From the NCBI GenBank assembly GCA_022695795.1, contig MU404058.1:248001-312000 (forward strand): 64,000 nucleotides of DNA. Direction: 5' to 3'. A program made the position numbers and the translations under genes. Source of the stretch: Biscogniauxia marginata. Its lineage: Eukaryota; Ascomycota; Sordariomycetes; Xylariales; Xylariaceae. Under the pieces are notes generated by a model that saw nothing but the letters and a program-made list of their open reading frames with translations, was not told where the DNA came from and made no database searches. Positions 35,071 through 47,545 of the stretch are shown here, in pieces (the stretch's first letter is position 1; every line of letters starts with the position of its first letter).

Positions 35071-35576
35071 TGTTACGAACTAACAGGGGTTGGAAAGGTG
35101 GATGGTCATGTGAACACGGGTCACGTGACATATGGTAGCATTCTCTGTGGCTCTCACAGAGAACGAGAGAGAATGATTATATTCTCTCTTGCTCTTACAG
35201 AGAATGAGAGAGAATGATTGTATTCTCTGTTGCTTTTACAGAGAATGAGAGAGAATAATTGTATTTTTTGTTGCTTTTATAGAGAATAAGAGAGAATAAT
35301 TAAAAATGTTAGGCATTATTTTAGAAGGAAATTTAATATAAAAAGGATGGGATTTTTCTTGTTTTTAGTTATTTATTCGAGTTTTTTAGCTATTAATTTA
35401 AGATTATAGTCACTTTTTAATACTATAGTGAGAATACCTTAAAACCTCTTTAACGAACAACTATTATAAAATACTTAAATTAATCTTAACCTATTATTAC
35501 TTGCAAATCAAGAAAACTTAATACGTACTCACTTGTGAAGTCAGCTAATTAAGAAGTCATAAGGAGGTTCGTCACA
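35071..35576 (+). repeat. 5' LTR of gypsy element C (506 bp)
   Basis: Starts TGTTACGAAC, ends GGTTCGTCACA. It is preceded by target duplication CTTTA (35066-35070). The left 150 bp are nearly free of RIP. A 41-bp tandem repeat occupies 35150-35301 (three full units plus part of a fourth), built around the inverted words ATTCTCT and AGAGAAT. Confidence 0.9.
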
Positions 35577-38500
35577 TTTTAATAGCTCCTTAATTAGTGC
35601 TTAATATTGGTTCAAGAAAAAAAGGGACTTTTAATTAAACTGTCCCAGGATAAGTATGCCCCTTAAGACCAAAGGGTAATAAGAAAAGAAATAAGTAAAA
35701 GAATAACAATTAATAAGCTTTTAAACGAAAGCTTTAGGTTTTTTTACGATATAATTAAAAGGTTTAAAGAAACTAACACAAAAGTTTATTATAGTTATAA
35801 CTAAAAAAGAGTCATAAAAAGACATATCGGAAAATCAACAAGAAAAAGCATCTAAGAAAGAAAAAAAGGAGGAGGAAGAAATACTTAAAAAAGAAGATAA
35901 ATAGGCAAAATAACCTCTACCTCTTAAAGATAAGTAATTACCCTTAGACGATAGCGACCCTAACGACTTAAACGACAAAAATAATATAATAACTCTTAAC
36001 GTAAAGGGTTTTAAACTAATTATACTTAGTAAATATAATGAGTTAAACGACCTAAAAGGATTTTTGATTTAAGCTAGAACCTATTTATAGTTTTATTATA
36101 AAACGATTACTACTAAAGAATAAAAGGTTTTCACGGTATTCTAGCTCCTCGCCGAAACCGCCTTAACCTGGTTTTAACTAGTGTTAAAGAATTACCTAGA
36201 AAACGGATTAAACGTCTAAGAAAACACAAAAAAAGTCTTTAAGAATTATAAAAAATTTAAAAAACAACTTAAATCTATATTTAATAATTTAATTCTTAAG
36301 TAACAAGCCAAAGCTCGACTTTATAAACTATAACAAGATAAAAAGGCTTTAAATTACGCTATTAAGTTTAAAAAACTTACAAGCTAGTTATAATTACTTA
36401 TTAAAAGCCTATATTACTTATTTTATTAAGAATTAAAAAACTATATAAAAAATAAGTTATATAAAATAAACCTATATAAAGAAAGGAACCTAGAAAAGTT
36501 TAATAACTACGTTATAATAGTAATTACCATCGATAATAAGAACTTTAAACGGTACCTTAAAAAGAAAAAAACGATATAACGAAGAAATGATAATTAACTA
36601 AAAAAAGGAAATCACAAAAGCGGTGCCGAAACCAGGAAAGGCACTAGAACCAAGTCAAACCTTATTAAAATCAACGTTATTTAAAAAAAACAAAAGAAAC
36701 GAGACAAATCAACCATTAAGTGTTTTAATTATAAAAAAAAAGGACATTATAAAAACGAGTGCCGAAATCCTAAAAAACAGGAACTAAAAATAAGAGGAAT
36801 TCCTTAACCCGAGAAAAAAGTCGCCGAGGCAAGAATTTAATTCGAAAATAACAAAAAAATAAATTAAGTATTTATTATTAGTACTATTAAGGCAGAAAAA
36901 ATCGAGAAGGCCCCTATAAAAAAAGTTTATAGATTTTATTAAGTTAATTATAAGAACTATCCAGAGGATGACCACTCGTATTTAGGATATTTTACACTAG
37001 AATAAGCTAGATAAAGATATAACGAAAATGAACTACTATATAAATACGATAACTATAAACTAAGATACGACTTAGGAATTAAGTTAAACCATGGTAATCT
37101 ACATTGGAGCTATTATAAAAACGATAAATGCGAAACTTATTAAAAGAAAAGCCAGCATAATAACTTAAATTAAAGGTTTTATATAAATAATAATTATAAT
37201 GTTTATTAGAGCTTAAAGGAATATGTATCGTTATATTAAAGCTTTTATATTAATGACGCTTATTAAATATATAAAAGTTTTAAGAATAAAGCTAGTTACT
37301 ATCCTTAAAAACTAGAAAATGACGACACGAAAAAAAATAAGTGTATTTATAATAACACCCCACAATGGCCACATTACCTTAAAGCATGTTATCTTTATCT
37401 AAGCTCCGAAAAAAGCTATGAAGTAATAACTAAAGGTTGTATGTGTTACACCTCGGTATTATACGACGTACACGACTTACTTAAAATAGGTTTCGAAAAA
37501 AACGAGATTAAGGAAGAATTATAAGAATTATAAAAGGAACTACATCTTCCATAATGGCTCGAAAAACGAACTAAATACGACATTAATTTATTCGGCTTTA
37601 TAAAGAAACACTTAACAAAATAGTAAGTAAAAACACGTATAACTAAACAGGGTTATAAACAAATTATTAAAACATACTTTAAAAAAAAAGAAAAACTTCT
37701 AAAAATTAATATAAACCTAAAAAGAGATATCGAGATACCTTTAACAAGTAAACTTAATAATTATTCATTTTATTTAAAAATAATTCAGAACTTTAAAAAG
37801 TTCCGAATTAATAAAATAAACTTGAGTTATAAAAGGGCCCTCGAAAAAGAATTAAAGTTTTAATGTATAAAGTTTTATATAAAAAATAAACCTTTCACCC
37901 TCTATTACGTAAAAGGAAATTAAAGAGATTATCTAAGTAATGATTACTAGAAACACGCTCTTATAAAAGCCTAAGAATGGAAAGATATTCGGGTTATAAC
38001 AACTAAAAGAAAACTAAAGGAAAAAAGACGTGGAAAACCAAAAAACGGTAAAGGCTCTCGCTAGTAAGGCAGCGAGAAGCCATAAATAATAAGTCCTTAT
38101 ATAAAGTCTAGTCGGGACTTAATAACATTATTATAACTAAAGTTAGGTATAATGAAAAGGAGTATAAAGCCCTAATAAATTTAAGAGTAAATAAAAGTTA
38201 TGTCTTAATAAAGGTAACTTAAGAAAACAAAATATTATAAATATATAAATAAAATCCATATAAACTATAAAACTTTAAAGGAAACATATTTAGTTACGAG
38301 AATAATAAGGTGTTAAGAGAAATAATTCCTTTCTCGATAACTATTTAAAGACATTTTAAATAAGTTATCCTTAATATTACATATATATTAAATCACGACA
38401 TGATTTTAAAAATAAATTGGTTTAAAAAAAGTAATCCACAAATAAATTTCGAGATAAACACGCTTTATTAAGATTAAAAATAAGAGAAGTTAATCATTAC

Positions 38501-41500
38501 GGGTTACGAGATAAGTACCGCAAATAACTCTAGAAAAACGAATATAAAAACGAAACATATCACTTATATAATTCGAGTAACTAAACTTGAAAATCTAATA
38601 AAAAGAATACCGCGTAAGTACCTCCGTTTTTATAAATTATTTAAAGATAAAATAAAAAAAGAATTATTAAAACATAATTAATAAAATCACTAAATCCATT
38701 TCAAAAAAGGAAAATAACTAAAATTATTTTTAATATATCTTATAAATTAAGAAAAACAAAGAGCATTATAAAAAGGGATTTAGGAGGATCTTAATAAAGG
38801 ATATATTCGAAAATTAGAATCCTCGTTAAGATACCCGGCAATAATGGTACTTAAAATCGACAAAAACAGAAAGTAACATGTCAATAAAGAAGGAAACCTA
38901 GTATAGCGACAAGTAATTAACTATCGACACCTTAATAAAATAACCAAAAAAAACGGGTATTTATTACTACTAATAAAACTCATAAGAGAACAAATTAATA
39001 AAGCTTAAATCTTTATAACACTAAATCTTCGCGATAAATATTATATAATTAAAATAATCAAGGGATACGAATAATATATAGCTTTTTAAATAATATATAA
39101 ATATTATAAGTATAAAGTTATGCCATTTAAACTTATTAATACACCCGTTACATTTTAACATATAATTATAATAGTTCTTCGCAAGTTTCTAGATAAATTT
39201 GTATTTGTTTACCTAGACGATATCTTAATTTACTTAGAAAATGAGAAGGAATATAAAAAACATATAAAGCAAGTATTAAAAGCCCTGGAAAAAGCAAACC
39301 TATTTGTTTATCTAACTAAAAATGAATAACATATTAAAAAACTAGATTATTTAGGGTTTATAATAAGTCCAGGGGAAATCCGCATTTAAAAAGGAAAAAT
39401 AGTAATAGTTAAGGATTAACTAGAACTTAAAAGTGTTATAAACGTACGCGTATTTCTTGGCTTTATTAATTATGTTAAATAACTTATTAAAGATTTCGGG
39501 CGTATTATTAAACCATTAACAAAACTAATTACCTTAGCAAAAACAAAAAAGGCTTTTTATTTCACTAAAAAAGCTAGATAGGCTTTTTAGCAACTAAAAA
39601 AAGTTATAACTAATAAGGTTATATATAAACTTTTAAACGAAAATAAAAAGAAACGACTAAGGATAAACGCTTTAAATTTCGCCATTAAAGTAGTTTTAAA
39701 GCAATTAAAAGATAATAAGAAATAGTACCTAGTCGCGTACCTATTTAAAGCATTATATAGTGCTAAACTGAATTATTAGATTTATAACAAGGAACTATTA
39801 GTAGTCATTAAAGCACTAAAGAAATAGGAACTATAGCTTAATAAAACTAAGGAACCTATTAATATTTATTTAAACCACAAAAACCTTACACGATTTATAA
39901 TAATATAAACGCTTAATTAAAGATATAAGCGTTAAATGATTTTCTTGTTTAAATTCAATTTTAAAATCTAGTATATTAAGGGAAAGGAAAATATCTAAGT
40001 AGATCTTCTTAATAAAAAAGGAGATTATAAATTAAAAATTAATAAAAGAAATATCTAAATGTTTTAATAACAAAATAACGAATTAGTTATATTAGTTTAC
40101 ATATGAATTAATATAAGAGACTAGAAATAACGTTTCAAGGAAAATTACAATTAAAAGGAAAAATAATTATAGTTTTAATAAGGATTTAACGATAAACTTC
40201 TCTTGTATAAGGAAAAGGTATATATACTAGAACGAATATAAAATGAATTTGTTAAAGAATTTCACGAACATCCTTTACATAGCCACCAAGGGATTTTCAA
40301 AACGGTAAAACGACTTTAAAAAGAATTCGATTTTCTAGGAATACGATAAATAACCAAAAGAATTATAAAGAATTGTAATATTTATAATAAGGCTAAAGCA
40401 TTATAACATAAACCATACGGATTATTATAACCAACCTAGATACCTAACAAAGCATAGAATATAATTATATAGGACTTCGTAATGAAACTCTTAAAGTCAA
40501 AAGATCTTATTATAAGAGTACATTATAATAGCATATAAGTAATCGTTAATAAACTTACGAAATACGCTTACTTTTTATTATTTAACGAATTAAGCATAGT
40601 AAAATAATTAGTTTTCAGCTTTTTAAGAGAATACGTTAATAAACATGGGTTACTAAAACGCGTTATTTTAAATAGAAATAAGCTATTTACGTTAAAATTT
40701 TGAACTAGCTTAATAAAACGAATGAGAATTAAGCAAAAATTGTTTATAGCGTATTATCTTTAAACCGATAAATAAACAAAGAAATTAAACTAAATAATAA
40801 AACAATATTTATAAAGCTATATTAACTAGGAAATAAATAACTAGGTAGAATTATTACTAATAGCCTAAATAGCATATAACATTTCGATTAACGAAAACAT
40901 AAAAATGTCATTACACGAGGTAGTGTACGGGTAAAAAGCGGAAGCCTAAAAACAACCGATCAAACTCACGAAAGCACTAAAAGTCGAAACAAAGGCCCCG
41001 AGAGCAGAAGTACTATCTAAAAAGATCTAGATAGTATAACAACGGTTATAAAAAGAATTATAATTTATTTAAGATAAAATAACAAAGTATTATAATGAAA
41101 AAAGAATTAAGGGACTAATTCTTAAAAGAGGAAATATAATTTATTTACTTTGTTAACGATAAAGCGTAATATTAAAAACACCTTAAATTAAAATAAAGCG
41201 ACCTAGCGAAAAACTTAAATTTAAGAAATTAAAACCATATAAAATCGAGGAAGTTATTTTAAAAGTTAATTATAAATTGGCACTATTAAAAAGATTTAAA
41301 ATATATCTTGTATTTTATATTTCGCTTTTAAAACTAGCACTAAATAACGTTATACTAGAAAACTAACTAGAATTTAAAAAAAACCCTAATAAATACGAAG
41401 TAAAAAAGATACTGGATTTAAAACGAATCGGAGGTTAATTATAGTATTTTGTTAAGTGAGAAAACTACTCACTAAAAAAAAACACTTAAAAACCACTTAA

Positions 41501-42223
41501 GTATTTAAAGAATTTAACAAATAAATTTAAGAATTTTTACCGCTAAAACCCAAATCGCTTAGGGGGATTTAAGGACCCGGTTCGTAACTTAATCGGGACT
41601 AATTAAAGGAGGGGAAGACCCTTAAAGCAAGCATGTCTTGTTTAGATTCAAATTGACACAGCGATTCCTTTATACGTTATTATTTTTCATTAAAACGTTA
41701 TTACTTTGCCTTAAAAAGTTTTTACTCTTTTAATTTATTTAAATTTTTGAGTTTACGCTAAATAAATTTTACTTTTCGCTTACGAAGAAACTCGGATTAT
41801 TAATTTAGGCGAAACATACGAGCCGAGAGTTTTTAAAGGCTTTAAAGAATACGTTAATGCTCTTTAAAAGCCGCATGTTTTTCCTTATTAACGCGTAGTT
41901 TTTTTAAACGAATATTTTCTAAGGAATTAAAAGAAATGCGATTTTCGTCATATTAAAAAATGTTTATCTTAATATAGTTTTAACACTTTTTGCGACTTTT
42001 TAACATCTTATAAATAAAGCTTTAATTAAAATAGCGGAAACACGATATAATTTCGAAACTAAACTCGATAATCGCAAAAACCAACTTATAATAATATTTA
42101 GTAAAACTCTTTTTCGAATCTAGTTAAAAACGTTTAGTTATTCTACTTAAAAACATAATAAAAAATAGTGAGTATTAATTTAAAGCGTTTTAAGGACAAA
42201 ACAAAATTAGAAGGGAGAAATAA
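35577..42223 (+). mobile_element. Gypsy chromovirus element C, gag-pol internal region (RIP-inactivated)
   Basis: Full-length nested copy, 35071-42729 with LTRs. Plus-strand order fits Metaviridae: gag about 35640-36800 with a zinc knuckle near 36720-36765 (one Cys changed to Tyr), then protease and reverse transcriptase with intact YLDD at about 39210-39221, RNase H, integrase, and at about 41394-41505 a degraded chromodomain (starts YEVKKILD). The chromodomain places it among chromoviruses, which target heterochromatin. Dozens of TAA/TAG codons close the frame, so it is dead. Confidence 0.88.
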
Positions 42224-42729
42224 TATTACGAACTAATAAGAGTTAAAAAGGTGAATAATCATATAAACACGGGTTACGTAATATATAATAGCATTTTCTA
42301 TGGCTCTTATAAAGAACGAGAGAGAATGGTTATATTCTCTCTTGTTTTTATAAAGAATAAAAGAAAATAATTGTATTCTTTGTTGTTTTTACAAAGAATA
42401 AGAGAGAATAATTATATTCTCTGTTATTCTTACAAAGAATAAGAAAAAATGATTAAAAATGTTAGGCATTATCTTAAAAGGAAATTTAATATAAAAAGAA
42501 TAAGATTTCTCTTGTTTTTAATTATTTATTCGAGTTCTTTAGCTATTAATCTAAGACTATAATCACTTTTTGATACTATAGTGAGAGTACCTTAAAACCT
42601 CTTTAACGAACAACTATTGTGAAATACTTAAACCAATTTTAACCCATTGTTACTTGCAAATCAAGAAAACCTAGTACGTACTTACTTGTGAAGTCAGCTA
42701 ACTAGGAAGTCACAAGGAGGTTCGTTACA
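42224..42729 (+). repeat. 3' LTR of gypsy element C (506 bp)
   Basis: Same length as the 5' LTR, followed by target duplication CTTTA at 42730-42734. It differs from the 5' LTR almost only by C-to-T and G-to-A changes. Confidence 0.9.
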
Positions 42730-42734
42730 CTTTA

Positions 42735-44345
42735 ATATAACGATGTATGTTTCTTTAAGTTCTAATAAACATCGCAATTATTATTTATGTAAAACCTTCC
42801 GTTTAAGCTATTATATTGGCTTTTTCTTTAATAGGTTTCGTAATTATTGTTATTATAATGGCTTTAATGTAGATTATTATGGTTTAACTTAATTCCTAAG
42901 TCGTATTCTAGCTTGTAATTATTATATTTGTATAGTAGTTCGTTTTCGTTATATCCTTGTTTAGCTTGTTTTAATGTGAAATATCTTAAATATAAGTGGT
43001 TATCCTTTAAATAATTTTTATAATTAACTTAATAATATCTATAAACTCCTTTTATAAGGACTTCCTTATTTTTCTCTACTTTAATAGTAGTAATAATAAA
43101 CACTTAATTTACCTCTTTATTATTTTCGAAATAAACTTTCGCTTTAAAAGTTCTTTTTTTAGGTTAAGGAATCCCTCTTGTTCTTAGTTCCTGTTTCTTA
43201 GGACTTCGACACTCGTTTTTATAATGTCTTTTTTTTCTATAATTAAAATACTTAATAGTTAATTTATCTCGTTTTTTTGTTCCTTTTAAATAACGTTAAT
43301 TTCGATAGGGTTTAATTTGGTTTTAGTGCTTTTTCTAGTTCCGGCACCGCTTTTATGATTTCCTTCTTTTAATTAATCGCTATTTCTTCGTTATACCGTT
43401 TTTTTTTTTAAAATATCGTTTAAAGTTCTCGTTATTAATAGTAATTACTATTGTGACGTAATTATTAAACTTTCCTAGGTTCCTTTCTTTATATAGGTTT
43501 ATTTTATATAACTTATTTTTTATATAGTTTTTTAATTCTTAATAAAATAAGTAATATAGGCTTTTAATAAGTAATTATAACTAGCTTGTAAGTTTTTTAA
43601 ACTTAATAGCGTAATTTAAAGCCTTTTTATCTTGTTATAGTTTATAAAGTCGAGCTTTGGCTTGTTACTTAAGAATTAAATTATTAAATATAGATTTAAG
43701 TTGTTTTTTAAATTCTTTATAATTCTTAAAGACTTTTTTTGTGTTTTCTTAGACGTTTAATCCGTTTTCTAGGTAATTCTTTAACACTAGTTAAAACCAG
43801 GTTAAGGCGGTTTCGGCGAGGAGCTAGAATACCGTGAAAACCTTTTATTCTTTAGTAGTAATCGTTTTATAATAAAACTATAAATAGGTTCTAGCTTAAA
43901 TCAAAAATCCTTTTAGGTCGTTTAACTCATTATATTTACTAAGTATAATTAGTTTAAAACCTTTTACGTTGGAGGTTATCATATTGTTTTCGTCGTTTGA
44001 GTTATTAAGGTCGCTATCATTTAAAAGTAATTTTAGTTACTTGTTTTTAGAAGGTAGGGGTTATCTTGCTTATTTGTTTTTTTTTTAAGTGTTTTTTCCT
44101 TTTCCTTTTCTTCTTCCTTAAATAATTCTTCGTGCTAAGCTTTTAAGGTGTCCTCTTTTAAACCTTTTTATTATATCGTAAAAAGACCTAAAATTTTCGT
44201 TTAAGAGTTTATTAATTATTATTCTTTTATTTGTTTCTTTTTTTATTACCCTTTAATCTTAAGAGGTATACTTATCTTGAGATTATTTAACTAAAAGTCC
44301 CTCCTTTTAAACTAATGTTAAGCATTAATTAAGGAGCTATTAAAA
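42735..44345 (-). mobile_element. Gypsy element B internal region, right part (gag side)
   Basis: Continuation of element B after element C. Minus-strand gag with a degraded zinc knuckle near 43215-43260. Closed frames. Confidence 0.8.
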
Positions 44346-44794
44346 TGTGACAAACCTCTTTATATATTCCTAGTTAACTAACTTCACAAGTAAGTACGTA
44401 TTAGGTTTTCCTAATTTAAAGATAATAATAAGTTAAGATTAGTTTAATTAATTCACAATATTATGTTCGTTAAAGAGGTTTCAAGGTACTTTCACTATAA
44501 TATTAAAAAATGATTATAATCTTAAATTAATAATTAAAAAATGAATAACTAAATACACAAGGAAATTCCAATTTATTTATACTTATTTCTCCTTTCCTTA
44601 AAACAAGTGAATCGCTAAATCGCTTTGCCAAGAGGAGCGATTTACTAAGTCACTGAATCACCGAATTGCTTTGCCAAGAGGAGCGATTTACTAAGTCACT
44701 GAATCACCGAATTGCTTTGCCAAGAGGAGCGATTCACTGATTCTCTCGTTAAACCACGTGACCAGCACGTGGTTCCATTCTGGGGTCCGTAACA
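44346..44794 (-). repeat. 5' LTR of gypsy element B (449 bp)
   Basis: Starts TGTGACAAACC, ends GGTCCGTAACA, followed by target duplication AAAAC. It carries three tandem 46-bp units at 44609-44654, 44655-44700 and 44701-44744, each with the inverted words TCGCTTTG/GAGCGA that can form a hairpin. This end is much less RIP-mutated than the body. Confidence 0.88.
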
Positions 44795-44799
44795 AAAAC

Positions 44800-46781
44800 A
44801 CGTTTCGAGTAATTTATGTATATTATAAAGAATTAAAATGTAATATATATAACTTTTAATAATTACTTAGTTGTTTTTTTTGGAATTTAAGTAAAGATAA
44901 TAGGTTTTTAAATAACGTGATTATTATAAGACGTTATTATAAATATATATATATATATTTATGTTATTACTTTCCGGTTTTTAGAAATAATAACTAGTTT
45001 TATTTTTAAAGTTTTAAAGTATTTAATAAACCTCGTTAATATAAAAGCTTTAATGTAACGATATATATTCTTTTTATAATTCCGTTATTTTATTTTTTAA
45101 TTAATTAATTATTTTTGGTTTTAATTTAGGTTTTTCGTTTAATAATTTATGAAGTTAATTAGTATTATTTAGGTTTTAATGAATATTATAGTTATTATTT
45201 ATATAAAACTTCCGGTGTAAATTATTATGTTTAATTTTTTAATATGTTTTATATTTATTGTCGTTATAATAACTTTAATGTAGTTTATTATGATTTAACT
45301 TAATTCTTAAGTTATATTTTAATTTATAGGTATTATATTCGTATGGTAGTTTACTTTTATTATACCTTTATTTAGCTTGTTTTAACGTAAAATACTTTAA
45401 GTAGTTTTTAAGGTTAATTTAATAACATTTATAACTTTCGCGAATTGTAATAAATAAGTAATAGTATTTTAAGTAATGTTTATAAGTTTTTTTTATAACT
45501 TTAATAAATATTATAACTTTTTTTGTGGGAATTTTTTCGTTTTTTATTTTATTTTAATGGTGGTAATAATAAATACTTAGTTTACTTTTTTGTTATTTTC
45601 GAAAAGAACTCTTATTTTAAAGGTTTTTTTTTCGGGTTAAGGAATTTTTCTTATTTTTAGTTTTTATTTTTTGGGATTTTAATACTCGTTTTTATAATGT
45701 TTTTTTTTATAGTTAAAACATTTAATAGTCGACTTATTTTGTTTTTTTTGCTTTTTTTAAGTAGCGTTAATTTTAATAAGGTTTAACTTAGTTTTAATGC
45801 TTTTCTTTGTTTTAATGTCATTTTTGTAATTTCATTTTTTTTGTTAATCGCCGTTTTTTCGTTATATTGTTCTTTTTTTAAGGTATTATTCAAAGTTTTT
45901 ATTATTAATAGTAATTATTATTATAACGTAGTTATTAAACTTTTTTAAGTTCTTTTTTTTGTATAAGTTTATTTTATATAATTTTTAATAAAATAAGTAA
46001 TATAAACTTTTAATAAGTAGTTATAACTAATTTAAAGCTTTTTTGTTTTATCGTAGTTTGTAAAGTTTAGTTTCGGCTTGTTATTTAAGGATTAAGTTAT
46101 TAAATATAAATTTAAGTTGTTTTTTAAATTTTTTGTAATTTTTAAAGATTTTTTTATGTCTTTTTAGGCGTTTAGTTTATTATTTAAGTGATTTTTTAAT
46201 ACCGGTTAAAATTAGGTTAAGGTAGTTCCAACGAAGAGTTAAGATGTTATAAGAACTTTTTATTTTTTAATAATAATTATTTCGTAATAAAACCGTAAAT
46301 AGGTTCTTATTTAAATTAAAAATCCCTTTAAATTATTTAACTTATTATATTTATTAGGTGTAATTAATTTAAAACTTTTTATATCGGGGGTCGTTATATT
46401 ATTTTTATCGTTTAAATTATTAAGGTTATTATTATTTAGGGATAGCTTTGGTTATTTGTTTTTAAGAGGTAAAAGTTATTTTATTTGTTTATTTTCTTTT
46501 TTTTCCTTTTTAAACGATTCTTTTTGTTAAGCTTTAAAGGTATCTTTTTAAGGCTTTTTTTTAATTATAATTATAATTAACTTTTATATTGGTTTTTTTT
46601 AAACCTTTTTGTTATATCGTAAAAAAATCTAAAGTTTTCGTTTAAAAGCTTATTAATTATTATTTTTTTATTTGTTTTTTATTACCTTTTAATTTTAAGG
46701 GGTATACTTATTTTAAGGGGGTTTAACCGAGAGTCCCTTCTTTTAAATTAATATTAAATATTAATTAAAAAGCTATTAAAA
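44800..46781 (-). mobile_element. Gypsy element A internal region, right part (gag side)
   Basis: Resumes element A after element B. Minus-strand gag homology with zinc-knuckle remains near 45690-45730. Heavily mutated. Confidence 0.75.
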
Positions 46782-47084
46782 TATAACGAATTTTTTATAT
46801 ATTTTTAGTTAATTAACTTTATAAATAAATACGTATTAGGTTTTCTTAATTTAAAGGTAATAATAAATCGAGGTTAGTTTAAAAGATTTATAATATTTCG
46901 TTCGTTAAAAAGATTTTAAAGTATTTTTATTATAATATTAAAAAGTAATTATAATTTTAAATTAATAACTAAATATATAAGAAATCTTATTTTTTTATAC
47001 TTATTCCTTTTAAAGAGTAATATTTAATATTTTCTTTATTTCTTTATAAATATTTAAGATTCTTATAAACACGTCGTTATTTTA
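46782..47084 (-). repeat. Truncated 5' LTR of gypsy element A
   Basis: Begins TATAACGAATTTTTTATATA, the degraded LTR start, and runs about 300 bp before it is cut by the next LTR at 47085. Confidence 0.6.
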
Positions 47085-47545
47085 TGTTACGAACCATAAG
47101 ATTAAAGAAGTTCCTTACCAGGGTGTCGAAACACGGACTAAGAGTAGTTAGATTAATCGGTTCAAATTTTAATCATGATTTAACATTACATAATTAAATT
47201 CTTGTTACTTTAAGAATTTATGAGAATTTAATAAGTTAAATTCTTATAAATAAAAAGATTTAACGGTATTTAACATACCAAAATAAGGAGTATAAAAAAT
47301 AAAAAATAAAAATAAAAAAGGCAGGATTTTTTATGTAATTAGTCTCTCGTTCTTTAGCTATTAATTTAAGACTATAGTTACTCCTTAATATTATAATAAA
47401 AGTACCTTAAAATCTCTTTAACGAATAAAGCATTATGAATCTCTTAAATTAACCTCGATTCACTGTTACCTTTAAATCAAGAAAACCTAGTACGTACTCA
47501 CCTGTGAAGTTAGCTAACTAGGAACACACAGGGAGGTTCGTCACA
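47085..47545 (+). repeat. Solo or terminal plus-oriented gypsy LTR that truncates the diterpene cyclase gene
   Basis: Starts TGTTACGAACC and ends GGTTCGTCACA (461 bp). The left flank (TTTTA) and right flank (GCAGG) do not match, so it is not a simple insertion with target duplication; a deletion or rearrangement joined it to the cyclase coding sequence. The right end is less RIP-mutated than the left. Confidence 0.75.

Noticed and set aside
35035..35217. 60-codon open frame across the LTR start
   Set aside because: It spans the element B/C junction and the LTR minisatellite; chance frame.
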